Origin: Coptis chinensis
Lineage: Eukaryota; Streptophyta; Magnoliopsida; Ranunculales; Ranunculaceae
Direction: 5' to 3'
NCBI GenBank assembly: GCA_015680905.1
Contig: CM027378.1
Location: 43,559,001-43,623,000, forward strand
Length of the DNA stretch: 64,000 nucleotides
Under the pieces are notes generated by a model. It saw only the letters and a program-made list of their open reading frames with translations. It was not told the origin of the DNA and did not search any database. The translations under genes were made by a program, and so were the position numbers. This document shows positions 10,842 through 22,239 of this stretch, in pieces. Each line of letters begins with the position of its first letter. Positions within the stretch are counted from its first letter, which is position 1.

Positions 10842-12553
10842 TCATTGCTTAGGAGGGAGAAGTTTTTCTGGAAATAGGGCAGGAGGAATATAATGGGCTT
10901 CCTTTTCAGTTATATTGTTAGAGACATGCCCAGTTTCCTTGTCGACATTAGGCGACTTAGATCTTTGCTTGGGTGAGTTTGAGGTTTGGTCACTCTCATT
11001 TGGCATGTGAACGTTATTGTCTACGACTCTTCCTGATCTAAGTGTGGTTATGGAATTAATGTGCTCTCGATCAACATTGTTACTGAAAGCTGGGTTGGGT
11101 TCTGCCTGACTTGGAAACATTCTTTTTTCTCTCTCAGTAATAGATTTAGCTAACTGACCAACACTAGTTTCAAGCTTTTGAATGGCTTGGAAATTAACTC
11201 GTGTAGCACTTTGTGCGGCTTGCAATGTCTGTTCCATTTTTAGCATAAATTGTTGGGTGGTCTCTTGAAACTTTGATGTATTTTGTATCAATTGTGTAAG
11301 AGCATCTTCTAATGGTGATGGTTTTGGAGGTTGAGTCATATATTGTTGTATTGGGTTGGGATTAACATTTGGACCTCCTTGATGTATACCTTTGGACCAC
11401 GAAAGATTTGGGTGATTCCTCCACCCTGGATTGTATGTGTTGGAAAAAGGATTATTTTCTGACCTGTGGTAAGAAGTGTTAAAGGCATTAACTTGTTCAG
11501 TCACGCCAGGGCAATTATGAATTACATGGTCAAGGCTGTCACATAAAACACAACCATGGGTCTCAATATTATTATTAAATGTAGCAAAAGATTTTGTCTC
11601 CTCAAGAGCCTCAACTCTTTTAATAAGGGCAACCATTCTAGCACTTATATCAAGATCCTTATCAACATAAAACAAACCATTCTTACCAGTGTTATTAGCA
11701 ACTTTCTTAGGCTCACAAATAATTTCCTACTGTTGAACCTTTTCAGTGACTTCCTCTAAAAATGACCAAGCATCATCCTCATTTTATCACAAAAGTCCCC
11801 AATACTCATGGATTCAAGCATCACCTTAGCATTAAAATCTAGACTTTCATACAAAATTTGCACTAGCCTATCTTTTTCAAGACCATGGTTGGGACACTGC
11901 AGAAGCGTGTTTTTAAACCTTTCCATGCATTTCCAGAAAGACTCCCCCCTCATTTTGGCAAAAAGAAGATATGATTTTTCAAAATGCGGTTGCCTTATGG
12001 TGAGGGAAAAATGTTTTTAAAAACACAATGCTTAACTTTTCCCAAGTTGTGATAGAATTTGACGGAAGACTATGAAACAAACTCTTTGCTTTTTCTTTAA
12101 GAGAAAATGGGAATAATTTTAATTTCATTGCTTCTTCACTCAATTGTTGGAGGTTAACAATTCCACAAATATCTTCAAATTCTCTTATATGAAGGTGTGG
12201 ATCTTCCTCTTCTATTCCCCTAAATTTGGGAAGTAGCCCAAGCAGACTGTGCTTTAGTTAAAAGTGATTCGCATTGGTTTGTGGTGGCACAATACAAGAT
12301 TGTCAGATTGTTCTAGTAGGGTCAATGAAATCCTTAATGGATCTAACTTGATTATTAACTAGCCCATTATTGCTTGGAGGAACATTATGATTATTAAGAT
12401 TTTTTCAGCCATCTCGACAAAGATCGAGATATTACCAACAAAAGTTATGGGCGTTTCTAACTTGGTTGGATTCCTAAGTCTTTTATGAAAAGTACGTTCA
12501 ATCTCGGGGTCAAATTGTATAAATTCTGTTTTTGTAGACCGAGTTTTGACCAT
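10842..12553 (-). pseudogene. NA-1 gag
   Basis: Athila-type gag. It starts at 12553 with a basic N-terminus and the typical FDPEIERT motif (residues 14-21). The gag core is seen at 11953-11756 (ESFWKCMERFKNTLLQCPNHGL). The C-terminal part (11675-10842) has a zinc knuckle CVLCDSLDHVIHNC, a Pro/Asn-rich stretch, and the TTLRSGRVVDN segment common in Athila gag ahead of the protease. It is broken by stops and frameshifts between about 12350 and 11680. Confidence 0.8.
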
Positions 12554-13089
12554 ACACTACTTCTATTCTTTTTCAGATCAAACTACTAGTTTCACCACTA
12601 AAATCTTACCAAACCAACAGCCAGGCCACTTAATAATAGAGGGAGGTTGTACGTGCGTGCACGTTCCTTAATTAAATAACCTCAATTCTTAAAGTTTTGT
12701 AAACACCGTTTAGTATAGAAAGAATTTAGTGAATTTGTTAGTAATTATTTCTTCCAAGGGGGTCCTAAGAATGTAAAAATATTTTATCCTAAAAAAAATT
12801 CTAAAAATGAAAATGACTAGAGTGGAAAGATCTTACTGGTTTGGCAACTAAAATACTCCAAAAATTCCACAAACATTCTAGAAAATCGCAACTTGTTCAA
12901 AGATGCTCCTATCAAAATTTCAGCTTAATCAGAATTTTAGAAGTCCGTCTGCTCTACAGAAAAAAAAAATACCAACACGTAAAAAAGAATTTCACAATTA
13001 ACTTTTTTTTATAATAAAATTGCAGAAATTAAATGACTAAATTAACTAGTCCGAAATTCAATTTTAAATGGAGAAAAATTGAGTATTAG
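12554..13089 (-). other. NA-1 leader with palindromic motif
   Basis: Non-coding leader between primer site and gag. It contains ACGTGCGTGCACGT at 12651-12664, with an inner perfect palindrome CGTGCACG. It shares a block of about 100 nt with the ATH-F leader (about 43920-44030), including CAACAGCCAGG and the palindromic motif. Confidence 0.6.
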
Positions 13090-13107
13090 TCCCCGACAGC
13101 AGCACCA
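13090..13107 (-). other. NA-1 primer-binding site
   Basis: The minus strand reads TGGTGCTGCTGTCGGGGA, two bases from the LTR end. It closely resembles the Athila primer site type TGGCGCCGTTGCCGGGGA, with a few transitions. Confidence 0.75.
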
Positions 13108-13109
13108 TT

Positions 13110-14716
13110 TGATCGAGTGCAAATGATTGGTTAATCCCAATATCGTTGTAAAACACTCTTAAAATCAACAATTTAATTTCCTACTTAATATTCAATGAAT
13201 AGTATAGTGCTAAGTTGGGTCGTATCCACAGAGACTAATTTAATTTCTACTCTATTTAAAATGACTTACCCACTAGAACAATAATTTAATATTTATTTTT
13301 GGTGAAATTTTTAACTAATGAAAATAAAGTGAGAAAAATAATTGGTACTTAAACGATTATAACTAAAGTCTAGGATTTCAAAGTTTCATCTATATAATTC
13401 ATGCGCAATTTTCTCAACTTCTTTCATTTTATATGACTCAAATTAAATCATGGCTACATGCATTTAATTTGGAGAATATATCTTTATACACTAATATTAA
13501 CGTAAAATATATATAAACTTTAATTCCTCACCTTTTTAACCTTCAATAAATTAAATTTAACTATTGCATGGCAAAATAAGTACACACTATCAAAGGACTC
13601 AACCTAAGTATAATGTGTCAAATTAAGTACACACAATGAAAGATATTAATTAAACATTTAAAATTAAAGGTGTACTCTCGTAATTGGAACTAAAATTATT
13701 TGACATGCAAAACAATAATGAATGAAGTTAAGAAAAAACATGCACAATCATTATATTGACTATATCTTGAAATCCTAGAAAAGAAATTAAGCTAGAGACA
13801 TGTAGAATGAAGAAGCTATATAAATTTTATTCATAATGAAATAACTTACGTGAACTTCTTCTACAATGAATTTTCTAAAACTTCTATTTCTACTAATAAA
13901 TCTAAGAATAAACCAAGGAATGAATGAAGAGTGAAAAATATCTTGAATCCTCCCCAAATACCTTTATTTATAGGCTCACAATGTGCGAACAATAGGAAAC
14001 TTTCCCTCTAAAAACAAATTGAAATGGTAACAAAATACTTAGATACCAAGCAAAATATTCTCTTGTATAAAATCTTGTAGAAACTTTCCAATTCTGCTTG
14101 CCCTTGATCTTTAATTTGAATTGTTTCCTCCATTATTTATTTTCTCCAATAATATCATGGTGTTTATGGAATGGGGAATATTGAGAATTAATAATAATGG
14201 TAAAGGAAAATATTTAGGTGGGAAAGATTTTTGCATGGAAATGGAAGGAAAAAATATATATGGTTTGCAACTAAGATTTTTCATGATTTGGTGGTAATGA
14301 ATGATAGGAGACAAGGAAAGTTGACTTTGGAAATAATATAAAGATATGATCTTGTGAATAGGAATTGGTGTAAACTAAAGATACCAAGAATATTCCCAAA
14401 CAATATCTGATCTAATATTCTTGACCGCCACCTCACTAAGTCACTTAATAATTTGGGCCGTCCATTCTAATATTCGGGCTTGGGCCTGCAATTACAAATA
14501 AACTTAATCGAATATATATACCAATGTCACATTAGCGTGGCACAATAAATTACACACAAAACATGCAAATATATCGTTGGACTCATGAAAATAAGTACTT
14601 CACAATGAAATAATAAAAATGCATGATTTTGTGTGAAAGTGGGAAATTATGCATAAAAGAAGATTGATAAGGCATCGTAATAATATATAAAAATAGGCAT
14701 ATTTGGGCACTTATCA
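13110..14716 (-). repeat. NA-1 5' LTR (1,607 bp)
   Basis: On the minus strand it starts TGATAAGTGCCCAAATATGC at 14716 and ends CACTCGATCA at 13110, so the termini are TGAT/ATCA. It abuts the primer site. A TATAAATA box (minus) lies near 13975-13965. No second copy of this LTR is in the window. Confidence 0.8.
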
Positions 14717-15480
14717 CTATTCATCGAAGACGACGTAGATATTTTAGATTTTTTATTATTTAACTTTTTGTAAAGTCAAAAGATGAATAGTTCCGAATAG
14801 TGTCAAATAGTGTTGAATAGTGATTACTATTCCTTAAAGTCAAAAAATTGAATAGTGATCAAATCTCATTCGTTGGATCATATTTCTGAGATTCGATCAC
14901 AACCGTCCATTCAACTATAAATAGAAGGGTTTAGTTTTAGTTTTTCTCATTAAATGGTTAATATTCAATCATAGGATTTAGAGTAGTTTTACAGTTTTTC
15001 TAGTGTAATGAAGAATTTAATTTCCAGTTTTTAATTAAAATATTTTTAATTCAGTTTTATTTTATGTTAATTAGAATAACACTTTAGTTCTGTGATCTCG
15101 GAGCAGAAACTCTGCCCAAGTGAGGATTATCTCCGTTAGGGAGGGTGTTTCGATAATTATAACGATTAGGAATCGAGTAAGTTCACCCATAAATGGGGTT
15201 CTGAATCGATTCCATACGCTAATAACTCTCGTTCAAATATGAAGAGTCGTTATTAGGGATAAAAAATCGAAACTAACTCTTTTAATGGAGATATGATTCG
15301 CTCAAACGGATTTTCTATCTCTGAAATCAAAGTCTATTTTCTTTTATTTTCATCATTTTCTCACATAAATTCACGTGACCAGATTAGTTTTGTTTATAAA
15401 TAACGTTTTGCAATTTTATTGAAATGTGAACGAAATGACAAACCCGACCGCTGTGTTACACACTGATCAGTGGTGCCACT
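14717..15480 (+). mobile_element. LTR-like fragment, unclassified
   Basis: It has a promoter-like layout in plus orientation: ACTATAAATAGAAGGG near 14916-14931, a T-rich stretch after it, and TGGTGCCACTGCCAAGGA at 15471-15488 that resembles an eroded primer site just after an ATCA. The left end is cut by NA-1. AATAGTG recurs at least four times at 14780-14850. No partner LTR or internal coding region is seen, so this remains tentative. Confidence 0.35.
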
Positions 15481-16509
15481 GCCAAGGAAGTAAAATTTGC
15501 AAAATAATTAATTTGATCATATACATTAATCAAATTCATTTCTTCTCCCTCCACATATTTTTCATTTTCCACACTTCAATTTCTTTAAAAAAACACACAC
15601 ACGCACCCATCTATTTCTTTTTCTTTTTCTTTCTTCTCTTCTTTCCCCATTTTCATTTTTCACTTATGCTCTTCTCCTTCTCTGTGACTCCTCTTCTCCT
15701 CATCACCAACATCAATCAATAATAGTCAATCATCAATTCCTTATCATATCCACCATCAAAACCCATTCCCATCGCCAAATTTACAAACCACCATAAATTG
15801 AAACGATTTTTTATAAAAAAATTGTCGACTATTGTGAGGTGGCTGGGTGTGTGATGCCGCGGCTATGTGGTGATGATTGGAGGAGTATGTAAGTGTGTGA
15901 GAAGTAAGTATACTGGAGGAAGAATGAGGCTGTGAAAGTGAGAGGTCGAGAATCAATATGAGTGAGTTGAGGAGACGAGCTGGTTTTGTTAGCTGGTTGA
16001 ATTAATTGTGAGTGTGTAAGTGTGGTTATTGTCAAGGGATTAAGGTTCTCTGTCTTCCTGATGATGAGTAGTCATGCATCAGTAAAGTGAGAGAGAGCTG
16101 TTGTGTTTGCTAGTGTATGGTGAAGTGAAGGTGGCGATGCATGGTTGGTGTCTTGAGGTTAGTTAGAGTGATGGTTGTTGAGAGGTGTAGTGAGTGGTGG
16201 CTGCTAGTGCAGCTTGCTGTGTGTGTGTAGCTGATGAGCTGTGTTGCTAGATGATTCTTTGTAAGGTGAAGTGCTAACTTTTTCTGTGTGTACTCTTGTT
16301 GTTCAATCAACAGCAGGTAGGTTACTGTAATGTCTTAAATAACACTATATGGCAGGTATCTGGCTATACTATGGGCTTCTGCTATTTGTTTTTTGGAAGG
16401 CAAGCAGGGTTTTTGAGAGGTCCCTTACTCCTATTGTATAAAAAAAAAACTGGCTCGGTTACATTCTTATATGATCTTTGCCCATGGCATCGTCATATAT
16501 GATCTTCTT
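15481..16509. other. Stretch without recognisable gene
   Basis: 15540-15720 is pyrimidine-rich and looks like a plant 5' untranslated region, but no convincing coding sequence follows. 15830-16290 is G/T-rich. Short open frames here have low-complexity composition. I see nothing else to support. Confidence 0.5.
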
Positions 16510-16563
16510 TACAACTCTATAAAACTAACATTTGGAATATTAGATGCTAAGATATCTGCTAAT

Positions 16564-16956
16564 TTATTTGACTCTCTCTCTATATACATGCACTAAATTA
16601 AAAACTTCTAGCTCGCTGATAAGTGCTTGTATTTCTTCCATCATGTGGTTTGCTCTCCATGGGTGCTGCCTCGGTTCTTTGAAGAAATTGACTACAGTAG
16701 TTGAATCCGTTTGGGCTCTAATTTTTTTATGCACGTGTCTCACCACTAGTCTTAGCCCATTCTCAAGCCCATTTAGCTCGATCAAATCTATTGTCTTATA
16801 CTTCGTCTTCCCACATGCTGCTGCAAGTACAATTCCACTTCCATCTCGTATTGCCGCTGCCCATCCCCCTTCAGTGCCTTGAAGCATGCCATCTGTGTTT
16901 AAATTATGAACTCCCTCTTCCGCTCTCTCCCATTTGCAATGCTTCAGAGTCTTCAT
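16564..16956 (-). pseudogene. RNase H-like (RVT_3 type) relic
   Basis: The minus-strand open frame shows LNTDGMLQG (first catalytic Asp), GGWAAAIRDGSG, LIELNGLENGLRL (the Glu position), and RAQTDSTTVVNFF (second Asp). This is the order of the plant RNase H domain found at the end of LINE non-LTR retrotransposons and in stand-alone plant proteins. There is no endonuclease or reverse transcriptase nearby. The sequence upstream on the minus strand (to about 17236) is broken by stops. Most likely a 3' fragment of a LINE; a decayed host RNase H-like gene is the alternative. Confidence 0.65.
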
Positions 16957-17236
16957 GTTTATTTCGATATTTAAACTCTAGAGTTGCATAATCCTTTCTC
17001 TCTCAGGCCCATCCTCCATCTTCATAGTCATAGCTTCCATTTTAGTTCTTGCTTCTGCTATTAGGGAGTCCAATCATTTTGTATGACATCATAGCCTTTG
17101 TTCTTCCAAGTCTCACGAGCTTTGAGAGACGATTATTGGGGCCAATTGTTTTAGGCTCCTCGGTGCTTTTCTATTCCCGTATCTTTTTCTCCTACTCAGT
17201 TCTCATCACTCCAGTAGCCTTGAATTTCTTTGTCGC

Positions 17237-17730
17237 TGATTAGCTCCCAAATGTGCATTTTATTACCCGTATTTTGCTGTATTACAATCCCTTTTACGTT
17301 TAATGAAAAAATAACTTATAGCTTTTACTGCCTTTTTCAGGTTAAGGAGTATTTCAGGCCACTTATCATAAAAGCTGTGTCCTAACACTAAAAGGAGCAT
17401 TAATCACGCTTATTATGAAGACTAGTAGCTAATATGGAAAAGTACTAAAAAAGTCAAAGTCAACGGTCAAAGTTAACAGTCAAAGTCCTCAAATAAGAAG
17501 ACCAAAGATGGAGGCCCTTATTTCAAATTATGAAGACTTATCCCTAAGCCTACCTTGGTCAAGAAGGCACCAAAAAGCAAAAGCAAAGGCAAAAGCAAAA
17601 GTGAAAGGGGTGAGGTGTCTAGTTTGTAATGGAGAAGGGCAAATCTATAAATGGCAAAAGTTAGGGTATATAAACAAAAAGCAAGGGAAGAGAACTCATC
17701 CATGTCTTAGGATCTAAACTAATTGGTTTG
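17237..17730 (+). repeat. SF-B 5' LTR, first part
   Basis: Starts TGATTAGCTCCCAAATGTGC, matching the starts of the minus-strand LTRs at 47348 and 54308. A TATATAAA box lies near 17668-17675. It contains runs of AAAGTCAA near 17450-17490 that are also seen in those LTRs. Interrupted at 17730 by Tat-2. Confidence 0.85.
17726..17730. repeat. Target-site duplication of Tat-2, left copy
   Basis: GTTTG directly before the Tat-2 5' LTR; the same five bases follow the 3' LTR at 35632-35636. Five-base duplications are standard for Ty3/gypsy insertions. Confidence 0.9.
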
Positions 17731-18087
17731 TGTAGTGGTGGGGTCCGCGACATAGAAGATCAAGGGGTCCAAGGGGCCGATGCCAGCCGCAGTAGCAAGA
17801 GTCGGGGAGTAGCAGATCCCTGTGAAGGGGGGGGGGGACCAACTCAAGATAAGCAGATGACGCGGGAGTAGAGTAGCGTATCGTGGAACACCATGGTATA
17901 GTAAAAACCCTACACATGGGAAGCCAGGAAGCAATGGATGGAAGGACAGGTGGACGGCTGTGGTGTGAGAAAGGGAGTATAAAAAGAATAGTGATAGAGA
18001 GAGAAGGGGGGGGGGGGGTTCCAAAAAGGAGGCGAGAAAAAGAGAGTGACAAGGGAGGTTGTATGTAACAGTGATTGAGATCCAACA
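17731..18087 (+). repeat. Tat-2 5' LTR (357 bp)
   Basis: Begins TGTAGTGGTGGGGTCCG and ends GATTGAGATCCAACA. It contains G homopolymers (17827-17836 and 18007-18018) and a TATAAAAAG box near 17978, which the 3' copy has as TCTAAAAAG. It matches 35284-35631 along its whole length. Confidence 0.92.
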
Positions 18088-18089
18088 TT

Positions 18090-18107
18090 TGGCGCCATCT
18101 GTGGGGA
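18090..18107 (+). other. Tat-2 primer-binding site
   Basis: TGGCGCCATCTGTGGGGA begins two bases after the LTR end. This sequence is typical of Tat/Retand-type elements. Confidence 0.9.
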
Positions 18108-18130
18108 ACGAGAGCTGGGCATTAGTAGAT

Positions 18131-19520
18131 ATGGCAAAAAGAGGTGTGGGAAGACCAAGGAAAGTGGCGGTCGTGGAGGAGGAGGCAGAATCAGTGGGGG
18201 ATGATGGGGGAGAGCAAGGAAGAGAAGAGACAGCCGCATCGACATCAGAAGAAACGAGACAGTTGAAGGAGGAAATAGTGAGGCTGAGGGAAGAGAATGA
18301 TAGACTGCGGAGGGAGAGGGAGACTATAGAGGAATTGGAGAGGGAGGTGTCAGAGAGGGAGAGAGAGGAGGAGGGGAGGCCCCACTTGGGGGAGAACAGG
18401 GTGCTGGGACTCACAATGGAGCAGGTGAAGGAGATGATCGCCAATGATCTAAAAGCAAGCTTGGAACAAGCGAAAGGCATAAGTGGAGCGGCGAACCAAG
18501 TAGTTGCGGGATTGAACCGCAACCCGTTGGCGGATGCAATTTGGAGGGCGGAGGTCCTAAAGCGGTTAAACCAGCCTAGATTTGAGAGGTATGATGGGAT
18601 AGGAGATTCGGCGGACCACATCCACCACTTCCGGCAGTACATGCCGCTCTGCGGTGTGTGATGTTCCCCGTAAGCTTGAAGGGGGGAGCCTCGGACTGGT
18701 ACTATCGGTTGCCTTCGAAGAGTATAAATAGCTTCCTTGAGTTAGAGCAAGCTTTCGTGGACCACTTCATACACCAGAAAAGGCGAGTAGTGGATATCGC
18801 GGCCCTGTTCAATATAAGACAACGGACTGTGGAGTCAGTAAGAGAATTCTTATGCAGATTCAAGGCGGAGACACTAAAGGTGGAAAACTTGGACGAAAGG
18901 ACTGTGGTAATTGCATTTGAGAGGGGGCTGCGCCCTGGAACCAGGGTGCACGAATCCGTGGCTAAGAATGAGATAGAGATACTACAGGATTTATATCCAA
19001 GGGTGGAAAAATATATTAGGTATGAGGATACAATGCAGAAAGAAACGAGGAGGCCGGGTAAGGCCGTGTTGTCTTTGGAGCGAAGTGAGGACCGCAGAAG
19101 ATATGAAGCATCAGATAAAGGAAGCAGCTGATATAGGGGTTACGCTTTGCGGTTAGAAAGAGGGAGAAATGAAATCCAAAGGGAAAATAGAGAACGGAAG
19201 CCTTATCGAGAAATGGAGCCGACGCCGGTAGACCGGCCGTTGAGTGAACTGTTGCCGCTGATTCAGAATTTGCAGGGCTATGAAGGTCTGCGAAGCAAAC
19301 TAGACGAAATACCGGGTAAGCCGTATTGTGCATATCATCAGATACAAAACCATGAGACGAATCAATGCTACGCCCTCAAATGGCTAGTACAAAGAATGAT
19401 AGGGAAGGGGCTACTGAAAGAGTTCACCAAAGAGAAAGGGAAAGAGGAGCAAATGCCAAACCAAGGGAGAATACTGGGTACCATAAATGTCATATTCAGT
19501 GGGGAGATCCTGAGTCACAA
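18131..19520 (+). pseudogene. Tat-2 gag
   Basis: The frame starts at ATG 18131, 24 bases after the primer site. The first 175 residues hold an acidic/Arg-rich coiled-coil (EEIVRLREENDRLRRER) and the start of the gag domain (FERYDGIGDSADHIHHFRQY). After TGA 18659-18661 the gag core continues in another frame (GGASDWYYRLPSKSI, FVDHFIHQKR) to an in-frame TGA at 19129-19131, then on in that frame. A Tat-type C/H box, YCAYHQIQNHETNQCYALK, lies at about 19321-19377. So there is one frameshift and one nonsense change. Protease follows directly. Confidence 0.88.
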
Positions 19521-20070
19521 TGCTCACAAAGATAGGATACGACGGATGGCTAGCATACAGCAGGTTAACGAAGAGTCAGGTTACTCGCGGCCCGGAAAAG
19601 GAAGTATAGTGTTTACCGACGCGGACTTGAAGATAGTCGACTCCCCGCATGAGGATGCATTGGTAATCACAGTGGCAATGGGGAATTACATGGTGAAGAG
19701 GGTGTTAATCGATTGCGGCAGCGCAGTGGACTTGTTGTTCGTAGGGACGATGGAAGAGATGAATATAGACACGAGATAGTTGAGGCCTTCGCAGACGAAC
19801 TTGTACGGGTTCAACGGAAGTATGACCGAGCCTCTAGGGGAGCTCTTGCTGCCAGTAACCACGGGACCAGTGACAGTGTTCTCTCGATTCAAAGGTGATA
19901 GACGCAAATTCACAGTACAATGCCATCCTTGGGAGGTGGTGGATTCATGAGATGAAGGCGGTACCATCCACGTATTATCAGGTGATCAGGTTTCCCACCC
20001 CGACAGGGATGTATGAAGTTCGTGGCGATCAAGTGATAGCGAAGAACAGTTATTAGGGAACAGTCAAGAG
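19521..20070 (+). pseudogene. Tat-2 aspartic protease
   Basis: The frame continues from gag: FTDADLKIVDSPHEDALVI, then the active-site block VLIDCGSAVDLLF. The Asp is kept; the following Thr of D-T-G-S is Cys. A TAG at 19777-19779 interrupts it. The second half reads on in the same frame (NLYGFNGSMTEPLGELLLP, FTVQCHPWEV) with further stops after about 19945. Confidence 0.82.
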
Positions 20071-20199
20071 GTTGATCCGAGGGGACAAAGGAGAGGCCTC
20101 GAAACCTAGAAAGAGACAGGCATAGCAATTACAGTGTGCCTCTGCAGAAGTGGAGGCAGAGACGGCGGCGGTACCAAAAACACTGGACGAGGTCGAGAC

Positions 20200-21566
20200 A
20201 GTGAATGTGGGAATAGGGGAGGAGGAGAAGTTTACCTCAGTGGGATCTAATTTACTGGAAGAGTGGAAGAACAAATTGGTATAGTTTCTCTCAGAGAATA
20301 AGGATGTCTTTGCTTGGACAATTGAGGAGATCATGGGGTTGGATCCAGATTTCGCATGTCACCGGTTGGACATGAGGGAAAACGCTAAACAGCGTCAGGC
20401 TGAAGTATGCAGAAGGCATCCGCGAAGAGGTTGCAAGGTTAAAAGGAGCGGGCATAATACGGGAAGTAGAGTTCACGGACTGGTTGTCTAACGTCGTTGC
20501 GGTACCTAAAAAGAATGGGAAAGTGCGTATGTGCGTCGACTTCATAGACGTCAACTCTGAATGCCCTAAAGACAGTTACCCAATGCCGCGGGTGGACGAG
20601 TTAGTGGATCGAACGGCGGGATTCAAGATTTTCTCTTTCATAGACACGTCGATGGGATATAACCAGGTCGCGATGTATGGGCCGGATAAGGAAAAGACAT
20701 CTTTCATAGTGAAGGGTGGTACCTATTGTTACACACGAATGCCATTCGATTTGAAGAATGTTGGGGCCACGTTCCAGCGGCTGGGGGAGAAAATGTTTGA
20801 GAGCAAAATCCGGAAGGGAATTGAGATATATATCGATGATATGGTGGAAAAGAGCATGTCCGAAGAGGAACACTTAGAGGGACTAGGGGAAACGTTCGGC
20901 ATATTGCGGGTGCACAATTTGAAGTTGAACCCAGAAAAATGCACGTTCGGGGTGACCACGGGGAAATTTCTGGGTTACATTGTGACCCATTGGGGAATAG
21001 AGGCCAATCCCGAGCAGATAAGAGCACTAGTGGAGATGCCGTCTCCTCAGAATATTACAGAAGTACAGAGGCTAGCAGGAAGGGTCGCGAAATTAAATCG
21101 ATTCATATCTAAGTCATCTGACAAGTGTAGGCCCTTGTATCGGCTATTGAGGAGGACGCCAGACTTTCTGTGGACGGCGGAATGCGAGGAGGCTTTTCAT
21201 GAACTAAAGAAATATTTGGGCAAGGCACCGTTGCTATCGCGACCGGAATAGGGGGAGGGGCTGTACTTATATTTGGGAGTTACAAAATATGTGGTAAGTT
21301 TGGTTCTCGTCCGGGTGGTGGACAAGGTTGAAAAACCGATGTATTTCCAGAGTAAAACCTTGTTGGACACAGAGACCCGATATAGTAAGGTGGAAAAATA
21401 TGCCCTGACACTGATATTCTCTGCATTGAAGTTGAAGCCTTACTTTGAGGCACACGCAGTAGTGGTGGTGACAAACCTACCCCTCAAGCAAGCGCTGAAA
21501 ACGGAGAAGTTTGGGAGAATGCTGAAATGGGCAGTAATGCTAAGTTCCTATGAAGTGATCAGATAA
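20200..21566 (+). pseudogene. Tat-2 reverse transcriptase and RNase H
   Basis: Reading begins near LEEWKNKLV and DVFAWTIEEIMGLDPDF (20255-20355), then is disrupted by an indel before 20484. The main open part (20484-21251) has SNVVAVPKKNGKVRMCVDF, SFIDTSMGYNQ, FDLKNVGATFQ and the catalytic box YIDDM, then LGYIVTHWGIEANPEQ. A TAG at 21249-21251 leads into RNase H (21273-21566) with FQSKTLLDTETRYSKVEKYA. Palm Asp residues are intact. The family order RT then RNH is kept. Confidence 0.9.
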
Positions 21567-21689
21567 GAACTGCTGAAAAGGCACAAGCAGTAGCATAGTT
21601 TTTGGCAGAGTTCCCAGTGGAAGACCCCACATGGGGGGAGGAGATGGTCATGGAGCCTGAGCAGGGGGGGAGCCAGACAGATTGGATCC

Positions 21690-22231
21690 CTGGGATAAAA
21701 GGAATGGGTGGAGAGTGTTCGCGGACGGATCCACAATAGATGCAGGTAACGGAATAGGCGTCGTGATGGTTAACCCAGACAATGACCGGATTGAGTTGTC
21801 CATGAGGCTCAGGTTCGCGGCCACCAACAATGAGTCAGAGCAAATATTCTGATTAATGGTGTATTCTGACCAACAATGAGTCAGAGAAAATATCAGACCG
21901 GATTGAATTAATGGTGTATTCTGATTCCAACTTGTTGGTATGTCAAGCAAATAGAGGCTTTGTCGCTAGATGTGTGCGAATGGCTAAATACCTGGAGATT
22001 GTACACCGCAGAGTGGCCAAGTTCAAAAAAGTTAGATTCATACATTTGGTCTGCGGGGAGAACCGACACGCGGATGCGCTGGCTTACGTCGCTGCCACAA
22101 TGCCGGGGTCAGAGGAGAGAACTTTAAAAGTGAGAAGGTTGGAGAAGGCAACCATTGAGAGAGTGGATGAGGTATGCCAGGCCGCAGAGGTAGCGGGAGG
22201 ATGGATGGACCTTTTAGACATTTCCTGTTAG
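21690..22231 (+). pseudogene. Tat-2 archaeal-type RNase H (aRNH)
   Basis: The plus-strand reading has VFADGSTIDAGNGIGVV (first Asp), FAATNNESEQ (Glu), YSDSNLLVCQ (second Asp) and RHADALAYVAA (last catalytic Asp), so all four positions are conserved. A local direct duplication at 21825-21925 (ACAATGAGTCAGAG and TTAATGGTGTATTCTGA each occur twice) adds stops between Glu and the second Asp. This domain diagnoses the Tat lineage. Confidence 0.85.
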
Positions 22232-22239
22232 GAGGGGAG

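Larger units (their letters stand above)
8181..14716 (-). mobile_element. NA-1: Athila-like non-autonomous element, 3'-truncated
   Basis: On the minus strand the order is 5' LTR (14716-13110), primer site, 0.5-kb leader, gag, protease, a coiled-coil plus CCHC tail, then a 3' non-coding region running to about 8181, where SF-A begins. No reverse transcriptase, RNase H or integrase is present between protease and 3' region. The layout matches NA-2 (22960-31747), showing that the lack of pol is a family trait rather than a private deletion. The 3' LTR is missing at the junction with SF-A. Confidence 0.8.

Noticed and set aside
15426..15722. CT-rich region resembling a plant gene 5' untranslated region and a 98-codon frame
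   Set aside because: No coding sequence with recognisable protein follows on the plus strand, and the frame itself is low-complexity.
17719..18642. Long minus-strand open frame across the Tat-2 5' LTR and gag
   Set aside because: Antisense of a GC-rich, Glu/Arg-rich gag and G-run LTR; composition is Ser/Leu/Pro low-complexity and no protein motif is visible.
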